The notes: generated by a model from the sequence alone, not told the origin. A stretch of DNA of 64,000 nucleotides from Enoplolaimus lenunculus (GCA_030248215.1 JASANG010001117.1:149501-213500); one strand, 5' to 3'. Positions 21,454-32,443 are shown, counted from the stretch's first letter. Program-made: numbers and translations.

Positions 21454-23112
21454 TCATAATTCAGCATTGCTTGAAATAATTGACATCGACCGTCGATTAA
21501 CACTATTTACACCCATTCGTACATTCGACCGACGTCTCATAAGCGTCGAGTTGTCACCCCCTGACCCGAGTCCACTGCCCGCGCTGCTTACAATCGAATC
21601 TGCATCACTTGAAGAGCAAACACAATACTGTGTCGTCGAAGTTTTCTGTTCTCGACCGCAATTACCGGTAATATTCACATTTATTACAGATTTCGACGAA
21701 TCTTGAACGTAAGTTGAAACCTGTTTCAACGTCGGGTAAATTTCGCTGAATGTTATCTTTAAACTATTGATTAACACAACGAAAGATAACAGAATGGTTG
21801 AAATTAAACAAATTGCCTGTGAAATAAATGCTATTTGAACGGAAGGATATTGAAGCCATGATAATAAACAGTTAATATCTTGATTTTGCGTTATTGCAGT
21901 ATTAGCTATGTAATTTATACAAATTAAACAAATTAAAAGAATTAAAATTGAACCAAACGGCCGTAAAGCTAGAGTTAATTTTGGTAATATTTGAATGCTG
22001 GCTTGAATTATTCTGTCCAATGACGGTTTGAGCGAATCACGAATTGATAATAGAGTTAGCTTGATATCAGAAAGTATATCTTGTAGGAAATGTAACGTTT
22101 CCTCGTTGAAATATATTGTTGACGAATTCGGCACTGCTTAAAACAGTTGAACAAAGGTTGTAGTACACTTTTCCGCCAGGTTTAAAGTTAAAGCTTAGGC
22201 ATTGGTTAAGGTACTACACTACAGTAGGATTGTCCTAAACCTAAACCACGGTGTGGGGATGGTACATAAAAGCGTAGATATTTGTTGGCTTTATGAAGAT
22301 CAAAACAAATATTGAATTTTGACTTATATTTCTCAAGTGTAAGCGTGAAATAGCTGACAGTGGCAATTGGCTCCAAATGCAAGAATTATCGCTGATTCTG
22401 CGCTGAAATCACAAAATCACAAAACAAGTTTAGACTTTACAACTGGTCCACAATTTCTGATCGCTTCGTTCGCGAATTCTTGAAAAGTCCTTATTTTAAC
22501 TCGTTCCTCGAGATTGCTCTCAATTTAGGAAATACCCGCTTTACGCATGCATCAGAGGCGAAATGAATATTTTAGTCAACCGGGTCTCTACAAAACGTGC
22601 ATGATACACAACGTTTATACAGGGTCAGTGATTTTCTCACGGAGACACTACCAAAGCCCTATTCACGCGTACAAGTTTTTGCTGCGAGAACATTCAGAGA
22701 ACATTCAGCTGCAACTTGCGCTTGCCAGTTTTCTTCAAAATCCCGTTCGAAAAACTTGCAGCTGCAAACTATTCATTAAAAGTCAAAGCTAAGAATTTTA
22801 GAATTTTGTTTACATGTGTGAATAACCGTGAAAGTTCAATGAATTTATTGCATCCGTTTCTCATTGGCTGATGAAAAAAATGCAAGTTCTGCGTACCATT
22901 TGCAGCTGCAAATTGTCGCAGCAAGAACTTGCACGTGTGAATGGGGCCTTACTTGCTCGTTGTTGCTCGGGTGTCGGTTGAAATGAATATTTGCCATGTG
23001 AATCACGGTCTTCCCGAAACGAAGTGCTCCTGCTTGAGCCGATAAATCCATTAGGTTTGTGATATGAGTTGACTTTAACAGGAATAAAATCGTCTGAAAA
23101 TACATTATTCAA
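21454..23112 (-). CDS. Small two-pass membrane protein, two 3' exons
   Basis: I do not recognise the family. Exon 23112-22953 follows TTTTTTCGCAG and ends at CGAGCAA|GTAAGG in phase 1. Exon 22133-21454 follows TTTTAAGCAG, completes an ATG codon and runs to TGA. Together they give 279 residues plus an unknown N-terminus. The first exon encodes a polar, Ser/Arg/His-rich segment. The second starts with an amphipathic stretch, then two strongly hydrophobic segments (roughly residues 114-135 and 152-177), separated by a short loop with one Cys. The Ser/Gly-rich tail carries a CGREQ...YCVC cysteine cluster, an NVNITG glycosylation-type site and a basic RRR patch. A family C MITE fills the right part of the intron, beginning five bases into it. 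A possible first exon lies at 25454-25524, but its phase does not fit without a missing exon. Confidence 0.65.
22660..22947. mobile_element. Family C MITE starting at a splice donor
   Basis: The ends are CCCTATTCACGCGTACAAG and ACTTGCACGTGTGAATGGGG. The element's terminus lies within a few bases of the GTAAGG donor of the neighbouring minus-strand exon. Confidence 0.8.
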
Positions 23113-23225
23113 CTGCGAAAAAACATATTCGAGAGGTGTTTACAATACGGTTTCAAGTGCATGAATGCAGCGAAACAATTTCGATGTTTTAGGGTGACGC
23201 TATACTTTCGATGACGTTCGGCACG

Positions 23226-23712
23226 GGTCGTCACCGTCAAATGCCTTCCGGAGCCATCCGTTACCGTCCAGCGCCTTCGGGAACCGTCTGTCACCGTCCA
23301 GCGCCTTCCGGAGCCATCCGTTACCGTCCAGCGCCTTCGGGAACCGTCCGTCACCGTCCAGCGCCTTCCGGAGCCATCCGTTACCGTCCAGCGCCTTCGG
23401 GAACCGTCCGTCACCGTCCAGCGCCTTCCGGAGCCATCCGTTACCGTCCAGCGTCTTTGGGAACCGTCCGTCACCGTCCAGCGCCTTCGGGAGCCATCAT
23501 CCGTTACCGTCCAGCGCCTTCGGGAACCGTCCGTCACCGTCCAGCGCCTTCGGGAACCGTCCGTCACCGTCCAGCGCCTTCTGGACCCGTCCGTTACCGT
23601 CCAGCGCCTTCGAGAACCGTCCGTCACCGTCCAGCGCCTTCCGGACCCGTCCGTCACGGTCCAACGCCTTCTGGGGACGTTCGTCACCATACGTCACCGT
23701 GCAGTCTCGTCC
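23226..23712. repeat. GC-rich 30-bp minisatellite, about 16 units
   Basis: The unit ACCGTCCAGCGCCTTCGGGA plus ACCGTCCGTC alternates with a CCGGAGCCATCCGTT version, giving a 60-bp higher-order pattern. One unit carries a 3-bp insertion that keeps the frame. Long frames are open on both strands because 30 is a multiple of 3. It lies just upstream (in minus-strand sense) of the 22953-23112 exon, so a coding role cannot be excluded, but I favour a non-coding minisatellite. Confidence 0.9.
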
Positions 23713-24082
23713 GTTAATTACTGACGTACAATGCCGTCTGGTGACAGACGCTGATGAACAACAAGTATATCGCCACCCTACTAAAATTTTGTTCAAATCA
23801 TTTAAGCGAAATGCTACATTTTCCGAAATTTGTAACTATGACGCTTCTAATGGTTAAACACAGCAAAGCACAGGCCGAGTAACAAATTTCTGACGTAGGC
23901 TCATAGCCGATGTTAATAACTTCCATATCGGAGAGTATAAATTGGTTAATATTTGCCAGTTAATCATACAACGCAGTCAAGTCGATATTCTGACAATGGT
24001 CAAACTTGCAAGAACCATTTGTGAACCAGGTTTTTAACGTCTTACTCTAATATTTACACGACTGCATTCAAATTTCACGACG

Positions 24083-24196
24083 AATAATAATAATAGTAAT
24101 AATAATAATAATAATAATAACAACAACAATAATAATAATAACAGCAACAATAATAATAATAATAACAATAATAATAATAACAATAATAATAATAAC

Positions 24197-24228
<32 letters not shown>

Positions 24229-24274
24229 TAATAATAATGATAATAATAACAATAATAACAACAATAATAATAAC

Positions 24275-24306
<32 letters not shown>

Positions 24307-24352
24307 TAATAATAATAATAATAATGATGATAATTATAATAATAATAATAAT
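24083..24352. repeat. AAT/AAC trinucleotide microsatellite
   Basis: About 270 bases of AAT with AAC interruptions. Leu-rich and Ile-rich reading frames across it are artefacts. Confidence 0.95.
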
Positions 24353-24911
24353 ACTGGAATTGGTGGGCACAGCTAAAAGTGGATGACGCATTTAGCGCAT
24401 CGGATATTCGGATTATAATTGCGTAAAAATGTGGAATGCAAATAAAATAGCTTACCGCGGCCTTTTATGAACCCAGAATAATCATAAGCGTTAAAATTAT
24501 TCAAAGACAAATGGCTAAAACAATAATATATAAATATGGTGCGAACGAATAGTAAAAATAACGGAAACAGAAAACGGATATTGAAGTATAAAAGTTTCAG
24601 AGATGTATTTTTTGTTTTACTACCAAAGCAATTGAGACGTGCAAATATTCACCGGGTTTTATAAAATTTTACAGAACAAATGGCGGATGCACCGAAATTT
24701 TTAAAATTTTGGAAGAATTTCGTAATTATATGGACCGTTCCTGCTAAAAAACTTTAACCTTAAATTTTTAGTTCTTGTGAGTCGTGTAAAATACCCAAAT
24801 GATCATAAATGTTTTAACGGCGTCTACTTGAAAAACTTTTTTCTCGTTAAAAGCTGTTGCAGATGGAATATTCCTATTTCTGAAGGTATTTTTTACTCAA
24901 TACACTTGACT
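24353..24911. other. No gene seen
   Basis: AT-rich DNA with a family L-like remnant (AACGGAAACAGAAAACGGAT near 24560). No exon was recognised. Confidence 0.5.
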
Positions 24912-25379
24912 ACAGTGGCTGATCCAGGATTTTCCGGTGGAAAGCATAGTTTTTTAATTCGAAATTTTACACTTTTAAAACGCGTTTTCACCAAAATTTT
25001 CTATGTTAAGACTGTCCATCTGCGTCCGATGGTTGACGCAAACATTTTGATTTTATGTTGTATTAAACAGCGCAATATTTTCCACTTCTTTGACCAGAAA
25101 AGATATTGACAGTTTCAGCTGAAATAGTTGCATTACCAATTTACAGGGGCGTCCGTAGAAAATTATGTTGCGGGAAGGGAGGAACTGAACCATTTTGGTG
25201 CGCCCCTACCATTGCAATTCAAGATTGTCTACATTTGTACCGAGTCAACTTGGGGGGAACCAGCCAAATTTGGAAGGCACGGCCCCCCCAATGCCCCACC
25301 GTGGAGACGCCCGTGCCAATTTATTGCATGGCGGGGTGGGTGGGAAGATACATCTCAATCCCGGATCAATACGCCACTG
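24912..25379. mobile_element. Family K element carrying a nested G/C-rich insert
   Basis: CAGTGGCTGATCCAGG opens it and GGATCAATACGCCACTG closes it. Inside, 25143-25322 is bounded by CAGGGGCGTCCG and GAGACGCCCGTG and is probably a second element inserted in the first. Confidence 0.6.
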
Positions 25380-25453
25380 TCTGCTTTTTATAGAAAATTT
25401 CTTGTTACCCAATAAATACAGCTGATTTTTGAGCAAACTGTAGGCGAACTCAC

Positions 25454-25524
25454 CTCGTTCTTCCACGGGTTATTTCCGCAGTATCTTTAGTTGTAATTAA
25501 TTGTTTCGATCGACGCTTAAACAT
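25454..25524 (-). CDS. Candidate first coding exon
   Basis: From an ATG at 25524 a basic peptide (MFKRRSKQLITTKDTAEITR...) runs 23 codons to a strong ACGAG|GTGAGT donor in phase 2. It is the right distance and strand to begin the membrane-protein gene, but the exon at 23112 needs phase 0, so at least one exon would be missing between them. It could also start another transcript. Confidence 0.4.
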
Positions 25525-25529
25525 TTTCT

Positions 25530-26087
25530 TTCATTCATTAATAAAAATTTAGCTAAAATTGAATTGATAATGAGTTTGTATATATATGAACATATAAATA
25601 TTATAAATAAATAAGAAAATATATGCAAATATAAATACAAAATTTTTAGCTTTATATTTACTTAATTAATCAGGAAATGACAGCAGTAGTTTTAGTTATT
25701 TACATTATTTAAGCAAAGATTTACTCAATCTTTAGTACACTTATACTTAAAAAATTAGTAAAATAAAACTAAAATATTTTAAGTAGAGTGTTTTTACAGA
25801 ATATATATATATATATTTATATATATATAAACCGACAAGACGATGTTAACTGTGTTTAATTTGTGTTAAGCTAAAACTGCACAAACGAAAACAAATAATA
25901 TTTGTTACTGGTATCCAATTCATCATACGGGCGCCGTACCCCCGTATGACAGCTGCTGCGTTTAAAAGTTCGGCATAAAATGAACCAGAATTGCCAGAAA
26001 ATGAATATATAAGCACTTACCAAAATAATAATTATGAGGTCTTAATCAACAATCGAAGCTTATTTTCTGTTCGTTATTAATACTCAA
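25530..26087. other. No gene seen; AT-rich with TA microsatellite at 25798-25830
   Basis: It is strongly AT-rich, with TATATA runs. No exon or transposon end was recognised. Confidence 0.6.
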
Positions 26088-26357
26088 TGGCTGGGTTTCT
26101 GAAACGCTACTTAAGTACGACTTTGTACTTAAGTACGTGTTAAGCAATTACTTAATCATTTTGTCGTTTTTGAAAGTTTTTATTGACTAAGTTTGTATAT
26201 TACAAATTAATAGCTCAAGTATAGTAACTTTGGTCTAACTACATTGTGACTCAATGTGCGTTCGAAAATTTAAACATTTACTTAAGTCTGCGACCTAAGT
26301 AAATCATTGAAGTATAACTTCAATAAATATTTCAGTAGGATTTTAGAAACCCAGCCA
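26088..26357. mobile_element. Family E MITE
   Basis: The ends TGGCTGGGTTTCTGAAACGC and TTTTAGAAACCCAGCCA are inverted, with ACTTAAGTAC words throughout. Other copies lie at 32998-33299 and 57681-58132. Confidence 0.85.
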
Positions 26358-26512
26358 ACATCAAACTAATTTTTGCAATTTTAAGTCAAGTTTATTTAGG
26401 TTTTTGTTAAAAAAGGTACATCTATTCTATGAAAAAATTCGAAAATATTTTTCTTGCTGTATCAACTAAAGATCCTAAAACTTCTGGAAAATCTATCGAA
26501 ACGCGATTTGAC

Positions 26513-27213
26513 ACACACTGTATATTCCAATGTGTTGATTAACCGACTCAGAGAGAGAATTAGTTATTTCTGGTTATTTCTGAGTTAATAACAGCAAATA
26601 TTAACTCACTTTGAGCTAATATAATTCTGGGACAGTTAATTAACTCAGAATTAGTTTAATCAATTCAGAATGCTGAGTTCTGAAAGGCCTAATTCAAAGC
26701 TCAGATCTCTTAGTGGATTCAACTCATTCTGAGTAAAAATCAAAACGCTGAGTTCTGAAAGGCGTAATTCACAACTCAGATCTCTTAGTGGATTCAACTC
26801 ATTCTGAGTAAAAATCAAAACGCTGAGTTCTGAAAGGCCTAATTCATAGCTCAGATCTCTTAGTGGATTCAACTCATTCTGAGTGAAAATCAAAACGCTG
26901 AGTTCTGAAAGGCCTGATTCAGAGCTCAGATCTCTTAGTGGATTCAAATCATTCTGAGTAAAAATCAAAACGCTGAGTTCTGAAAGGCCTGATTCAGAGC
27001 TCAGATCTCTTAGTGGATTCAACTCATTCTGAGTAAAAATCAAAACGCTGAGTTCTGAAAGGCCTGATTCAGAGCTCAGATCTCTTAGTGGATTCAACTC
27101 ATTCTGAGTAAAAATCAAAACGCTGAGTTCTGAAACGCCTAATTCAGAGTTCAGATCTCTTAGTGGATTCAAACTCATTCAGAGTAAAAATCAACTCACT
27201 AGAATTTACAGTG
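26513..27213. mobile_element. Family B MITE expanded by an internal 75-bp satellite
   Basis: Standard B ends (CACTGTATATTCCAATG and AGAATTTACAGTG) enclose about seven tandem copies of a 75-bp unit, CTGAGTTCTGAAAGGCCTGA onwards, between roughly 26672 and 27190. Since 75 is a multiple of 3, a 172-codon frame is open on the minus strand. I judge it non-coding. Confidence 0.9.
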
Positions 27214-27593
27214 CAATATTATTCCTGTGATCGTTTTGAGTTATTTATCGAATGAATGACGGTCGATAGTCGATCAGGTGCTTTTCGTTTAAACTTTATT
27301 TTCATAAAACGATGTCTTCTCTCAAGCACAATGACTTGCTGAAGTTTGTGAAATTAACACCAAAGTTTATGATTGATTGCAAACTGAAAGTTGACTTATC
27401 TTTCAATACCGTTGTCACATTGAGTTAAAGTTGATATCAGATGATACAGGGGTTGTAGTCAGTTCAACTTGCTGGGGGGGGGGTGGGCAATACTATTTTA
27501 GAAGGGGCATACGGTTGAAATAAAATACAAGCAGCTGATGGGGCTAAATTCTAAAATTTTTTCTATCAGGGGTCTGAACTATTTTTGTTCCTG

Positions 27594-28053
27594 CACTGTA
27601 AATTGTTATAAATTAATTAATCAACTCATAGAGAGAATTAGTTATTTCTGAGTTAATAACAGTAAATATTAACTCACTCTGAGCTGATTTATTTCTGGGT
27701 AAATTGCTTAAAATAATGCGAATATTTGCAAAAGAAAATACGTTACAAATTTGCGTCTTTGGCGCAGTTCGTAAATCTTAATAACAGTAAACATTAACTC
27801 GTTCTCTGATCTAATTTGATTCCGTTAGAGTTGATTAATTAACTCATAATGGATTGAGATTAATTGCCTTAGGATGAGTTGAATCTGTCGACACTGTAAA
27901 TTAAAATGAGTTACTTAACAACTACGGCGGAAAGTTAGTTATTTCTGAGTTAATAACAGTAAACTTTAACTCACTCTGAGTTGACTTGATTCTCACTGTG
28001 AGTTGAGCGTTCCAACTCATTCTGAATTAAAATCACTTCACTGGAACTTACAG
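27594..28053. mobile_element. Two or three broken family B copies
   Basis: CACTGTAAATTGTTATAAAT at 27595, further B words at 27780-27890, and CACTGTAAATTAAAATGAG to GGAACTTACAGCG at 27893-28053. The first is interrupted by unrelated sequence. Confidence 0.65.
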
Positions 28054-28165
28054 CGATGTTACTTTAGCAATCTACTGTTCAATGCTTCAAACTTCTTAAT
28101 ATTGAAAAATTTGCTATAAAAACTATTTAAAAGTGTAAAATTTCAAACTACAGAAGTATACTGGT

Positions 28166-28420
28166 ACACTGTAAATTCCAATGAGTTGATTAATCAATTC
28201 ATCTAGCGAGTTGGTTATTTCTGAATTAATTCCAGTAAACGTTAACTCACTCTGAGTTGATCTGATTCTTAATCTGAGTTGAGTTATCTCTGGGTGAATT
28301 GGTTAATTAGCGCAGAATGAATTGAATCAACTCAAAATTCTGAGTTCTGATAGTCCTAACTCAGACTGGGTGATTCAACTCATTTTGAGTTAAAATCAAC
28401 TCACTGGAATTTACAGTGTA
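28166..28420. mobile_element. Family B MITE, near-complete
   Basis: TA|CACTGTAAATTCCAATGAG at the left and TGGAATTTACAGTG|TA at the right: a good reference copy. Confidence 0.9.
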
Positions 28421-28701
28421 TGCACCACTGAAAAATTGTTCGAACCACAATCAGTAAACCTTTTAAAATCGAAACGCTGATTCGCTAGACACAACTGAAG
28501 ATATGCCAGACAGCATAAGAACCGTGTTTGGTTAAAGTTAGGTTGCGCTAGGAAACTAAACTTAACGGCGCAGACAGCCAAATATTGACCAAAGTAAGTA
28601 AGTATGTATCTTTAATTCTGACACTATGGTTTTGGAATGGTATGACCCGAATGAGACAGCAGTAAAATAAAACGGGGGCGTCTGCTCTGATCCAGAACAA
28701 T

Positions 28702-28956
28702 ACACTGTAAATTTCAATGAGTTGAGTTCAACTCAGAATGAGTTGAATCACTCAGTCTGTGTTAGGACTATCAGAACTGAGAATTTTGAGTTGATTCGAT
28801 TCATTCTGAGTTATTTAATCAACTCATCTAGAGTCAACTCAACTCACAGTGAGAATCAGTTCAACTTAGAGTGAGTTAATCTTTACTGATTTTAATTCAG
28901 AAATAACCAACTCGCTAGCTGAATTGATTAATCAATTCATTGGAATTTACAGAGTA
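28702..28956. mobile_element. Family B MITE
   Basis: TA|CACTGTAAATTTCAATGAG to TTTACAGAG|TA, opposite in orientation to the copy at 28166. Confidence 0.85.
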
Positions 28957-29019
28957 GTTTGCTGTACAGCGATTTTTATAGTCCGGAAAGGAATAGAGTC
29001 GTATAATTTTAATTAAATG

Positions 29020-29247
29020 CAGTGAACTGATTTCAATTCAGAATGAGTTGAATCAGCAAGTTTTGGTTAGGTCTGTTAGAACTCAAGATTTTGGATTGAT
29101 TCAATTCATTCTAAGTTGATCAATCAATTCATCCTTCAATCAGGTCAAAGCGCGAGTTAATGTTTGCTGTTATTAACTCAGAAATATCCAGAAATGAATT
29201 TACCGTTTTGTGGGATGATTAATCAACTCACCGGAATTTGCAATGTT
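29020..29247. mobile_element. Family B MITE, diverged
   Basis: B interior words are present; both ends are mutated (AATGCAGTGAACTGATTTC, CCGGAATTTGCAATG). Confidence 0.65.
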
Positions 29248-29538
29248 AAATGGAATGTCTTCTAGGGAGATAAATACCAATTGGTTCCCACTTTATTCGG
29301 GTCACTACAGTGAAATTCGAATATGTGGCATATTTGATGAAAAGCACGGCAGTTTCAGCCGATCGGAAGTTAAGATTAGCAAATTTTTAAAATTCACAAA
29401 GCCCTAAAAATAGTCTAAACGATCAAAGCAACGATTTTTATATGGTAGCATATTGCATGTTGCCAATTTAGACTTTAACACTGGTCGAAATTGCAAGCTG
29501 AACACATATTGGATATATTAAGAATTAACAATGAACGA

Positions 29539-29790
29539 GGCCCATGTATAGAACAGGGACGGATCGTTTTCCGGTGGGGCTGTAATAGAGTCAGTTTAAG
29601 CTTTAGACTAATTTTTTGGCTTAGGCTTAGGCTTAGGAATAGGCTCATCCATACGCTTAGGCTTAGGCTTAGGCTTAGGCTTAAGAATAGGCTCATCCAT
29701 ACGCTTACGCTTAGGCTTAGGCTTAAGCTTAGACTTATGCTTAGGAATATGCTTATACTACTCGTTCCGACCCTGTTCTATACTTGGGCC
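29539..29790. mobile_element. Family A MITE, long copy with 8-bp target duplication
   Basis: The left end GGCCCATGTATAGAACAGGG and right end CCCTGTTCTATACTTGGGCC are nearly perfect inverted repeats. They are flanked by ATGAACGA and ATAAACGA. Three TTAGGC blocks are separated by two GGCTCATCCATACGC spacers, so one block appears duplicated. Confidence 0.92.
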
Positions 29791-30547
29791 ATAAACGAAA
29801 TAGAATTTAGAAAATATGCTATTTTCAGTATCGTAAATATACAGGCCGTGTTTATTCATATTGAATAATCCGAAAAAAACCTAACAAAAACGCAACATTT
29901 AATAGTGAAAAAATTTCGCGAGCGAAGCGAACAATAAGCCAGGCGCAATATTTGCACTAAATTCTTACAAAAATTGCGGTTCTGGGCGCGTTGTTTGAGG
30001 CTATGATCGGGTCGCACCGCCTTAACTCCGCTAGCGCATTTGTTCTTGCTGAACTCGAGTTTATCAAATGATACAATAGCAAAATAGTAAATATTTGACG
30101 TATTTGTCTTAGTTTCCGTATGACATAAACATTAAAGTATGTCAGTTAAAATGGCCTTCAAAAATAAGAAACGATAGCAACGAGCTCCAAACAGCATGAA
30201 ACGAGTTTGTCTAACAATAAATTTAATTGCGTAATTTTTAAAAGACGTGTAGTTAATATTTATATCGGCAGATTGCTGATAATCTATGCTAATAATGTCA
30301 AAATGTTAACCTATGTTTGAGCCAGGAACTAAACTTTTTTCCAATGATACTTTCCAGCGGTAATATTGTCGCGTAACACGGTGTAACCGGATATCCGTTT
30401 CTATTTCCGGTAAAAATCCGTGTTCGTTTTCGTTTCCGTTTACACCATGTCGACTAAATTGATCAACAGACTCCTATTTACAAGCTATACTTTGAACCAA
30501 GGACTCACGGTGGCAAGCGTTTGTCAGTACCGCTCAGCTATACGACC
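29791..30547. other. No gene seen; family L end at about 30380-30440
   Basis: ACGGTGTAACCGGATATCCG at about 30379 is an L-type terminus. Nothing else was recognised in this AT-rich stretch. Confidence 0.5.
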
Positions 30548-30784
30548 TAGACGCCAAGTGATTCTGACGGAAAGTTAGTTATTTCTCAGTTAATAACAAA
30601 ATCTTTTTATTCACTCTGAGTTAAGTTGATTGTCATTCTGAGTTGAGTTGATTCCGAGAAAATAGGTTAATTTAATCAGAATGAGTTGAATCAACTCAGA
30701 ATTATGTGTTCCGATAGTCCTAACTCAGATTGAGTAATTCAACTCATTCTGAGTTAAAATCAACTCACTGGAACTTACAGTTTA
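30548..30784. mobile_element. Family B MITE, left end lost
   Basis: The B interior begins at GGAAAGTTAGTTATTTCTCA and the right end is CACTGGAACTTACAGTT. Confidence 0.65.
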
Positions 30785-31138
30785 GTACACTTTATATATG
30801 CAGGTAAAAGGTTAAAACGCTTCAAAATATAGCAAAAAATGACACCATTTCTAAAAGGCCAACTGCGTCGAGTTTAACCTAGAAACATTAATAAATAAAT
30901 GCGCACGTTTTTACTGACAAACCACAATCAATTTGAATCTTTCCTAATCGTTTCAACCAGCTCATTGACGTTTTATTGCGAATCCTTGAAGCTTACTGAA
31001 GCAACGATTTGTCAGAGCCGGATGATGTGTTAAATATGTCAACTTGACACATTTAAGCCAAACTTTGTCTTTGTATATATTCATTCATCAACAGAAATTC
31101 TGAAATATATTAACGAATGTTCTTTTTGACGAAATGAT

Positions 31139-31331
31139 TCGCCAATGTTACTTTTAGGGGCGTGACAGTAGATTAAGCGTATTCCTAAACCTAAGCCTAA
31201 GCGTTGCAAAAATGTGTTCCTAAGCGTAAGCCTAAGCCTAAACCTAAGCAAAAATAATGTAATCTAGAATGTAAATCTATTCTTTTATAGATCCACCAGA
31301 AACCTGGACGCCCTTATAGTAACATGGACCA
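31139..31331. mobile_element. Family A-related MITE, variant ends
   Basis: GCCAATGTTACTTTTAGGGG opens it and CCCTTATAGTAACATGGACC closes it. The CCTAAGCC core is interrupted once by GCAAAAATGTG. Confidence 0.75.
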
Positions 31332-31369
31332 AATGATTTGTCAAAGAACGCCGTCGCTGATGGATCAAA

Positions 31370-31540
31370 GGGGTCTGTAGGCATGCACAGGTCGCTCCAA
31401 CAGCGATCCAAACTGAAATTTTGTATTAAGATTTAAGTCTAAAATTGCGTTTGGCTTTTCGGCCGTTTCGTTGGGGTGCGTTTTTTGCTATTCTGTATAT
31501 ATCGCAGCCCCCTGTCACAAATTTCTGAATCCGTCATTGA
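31370..31540. mobile_element. Family K-like remnant
   Basis: TGATGGATCAAAGGGGTC at the left and ATTTCTGAATCCGTCATTG at the right look like decayed K ends. Confidence 0.4.
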
Positions 31541-31807
31541 ATGCTGCCGTTGAATGTTTTTTACTTACTCGCTAAGGCTATAATCATGCTGTAAATACGT
31601 CATTCACCAACGAACCATTGTGTCCACTATCAGCGAGCAGGCCGCAGTTTTTGAAAATGTCAAAAAGTTGCATTGAAACAAACGTGATTTTGGGTTTGAA
31701 ACAAAAACTACGAAAAAAGTTTTACTTGTCACTAAACTTAGTCATAAGACAAGTTGGAGCATTCACAAAAAACTACACAGTTCACGTGGTTTTCACGTCA
31801 TGTATTG

Positions 31808-32000
31808 GCTCATGTTAATTTTTATGGGTCTGCTCACAGGCAGGCAGACTGGAAAACTGAAACAGTGTAAGCTTTGGTTTAGGCTTACAATTAGGCTTAA
31901 ATTTACGGTTACGATTTGGTTCAATTTTTATGATTACGTTTAGGCTTTAGACATTAGGTTAGGTTTTTATGGTTTAGGTTTAGGCTTAGACTTATTGTTT
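31808..32000. mobile_element. Family I end followed by degenerate TTAGGC-like array
   Basis: CTCATGTTAATTTTTATGGG is a family I terminus. It is followed by scattered TTAGGCTTA, TTACGTTTAGGC and TTAGGTTTA words. Confidence 0.45.
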
Positions 32001-32042
32001 AAATTTTTGGAACGCAATACCAAATTGCAGGTTAGAAAAATT

Positions 32043-32443
32043 GACCCATGTATAGAACAGGGCTGGAACAGTAGTATAAGCATATTCCTAAGCCTAAGCG
32101 TAAGCCTAAGCGTAAGAATGAGCATATTCCTAAGCCTAAGCCTAAGCCTAAGCAAAAAATTTAGTCTAAAGCTTAAATTGACTCTGTTACAGCTCGTCCG
32201 GAAAATGATCCTGCCTGTCGGTATATGTGCGCGTGTATGTAAAGCAAATGTTGCCATGCCTGTACACATATACCGGTATAAGAAGTTGTTGCAATGGCCG
32301 CGTGGTGAAGTGGTTGCATGCTTGGCTCGAGCGCAAGAGGGCCGAAGTTCGATACCCGGCGTAGTCCTTAACTTTGGCAAAACTTCAAACAGACGCCGTG
32401 CAGATCGTATAGAACCAACACTGCCCTGTTCTATACATGGGCC
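32043..32443. mobile_element. Family A MITE interrupted by the tRNA-bearing element
   Basis: GACCCATGTATAGAACAGGG opens it and CCCTGTTCTATACATGGGCC closes it, flanked by GAAAAATT and GAAAAAAT. The 32216-32420 insert lies within its right end. Removing the insert and one CTGCC copy restores a standard A terminus. Confidence 0.92.
32216..32420. mobile_element. tRNA-bearing short element with TGT...ACA ends, copy 1
   Basis: It starts TGTCGGTATATGTGC and ends AGAACCAACA, and is flanked by CTGCC on both sides (32211-32215, 32421-32425). Inside are a GTATATGTGC/ACACATATAC inverted repeat and a tRNA-like segment at 32296-32367 with A-box-like TGGTGAAGTGG and a diverged B box. TG...CA ends plus a 5-bp duplication resemble a solo LTR or a terminal-repeat miniature element; the tRNA part resembles a SINE head. 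It is 205 bp with no coding content, and younger than its host A element. Confidence 0.8.

Larger units (their letters stand above)
28620..29312. mobile_element. Family F ends enclosing two family B copies
   Basis: A left F terminus (TATGACCCGAATGAGACAG, about 28638) and a right terminus (TTATTCGGGTCACTACAGTG, 29293-29312) face each other. The B copies at 28702-28956 and 29020-29247 lie between them. This may be one F element hit by two B insertions, or two F fragments. Confidence 0.45.

Noticed and set aside
23109-23690. 193-codon Arg/Trp/Thr-rich frame on the minus strand and a 168-codon Pro/Ser frame on the plus strand
   Set aside because: Both run through the 30-bp minisatellite, whose length is a multiple of 3; openness on both strands is expected without selection.
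24075-24352. CRISPR-like array
   Set aside because: Simple microsatellite without spacers, in a eukaryotic context.
24034-24391. Leu-rich and Ile-rich frames
   Set aside because: AAT/AAC microsatellite translation.
26660-27178. 172-codon repeat protein frame on the minus strand
   Set aside because: It is produced by the 75-bp tandem unit inside a family B element and has no splice or promoter context.
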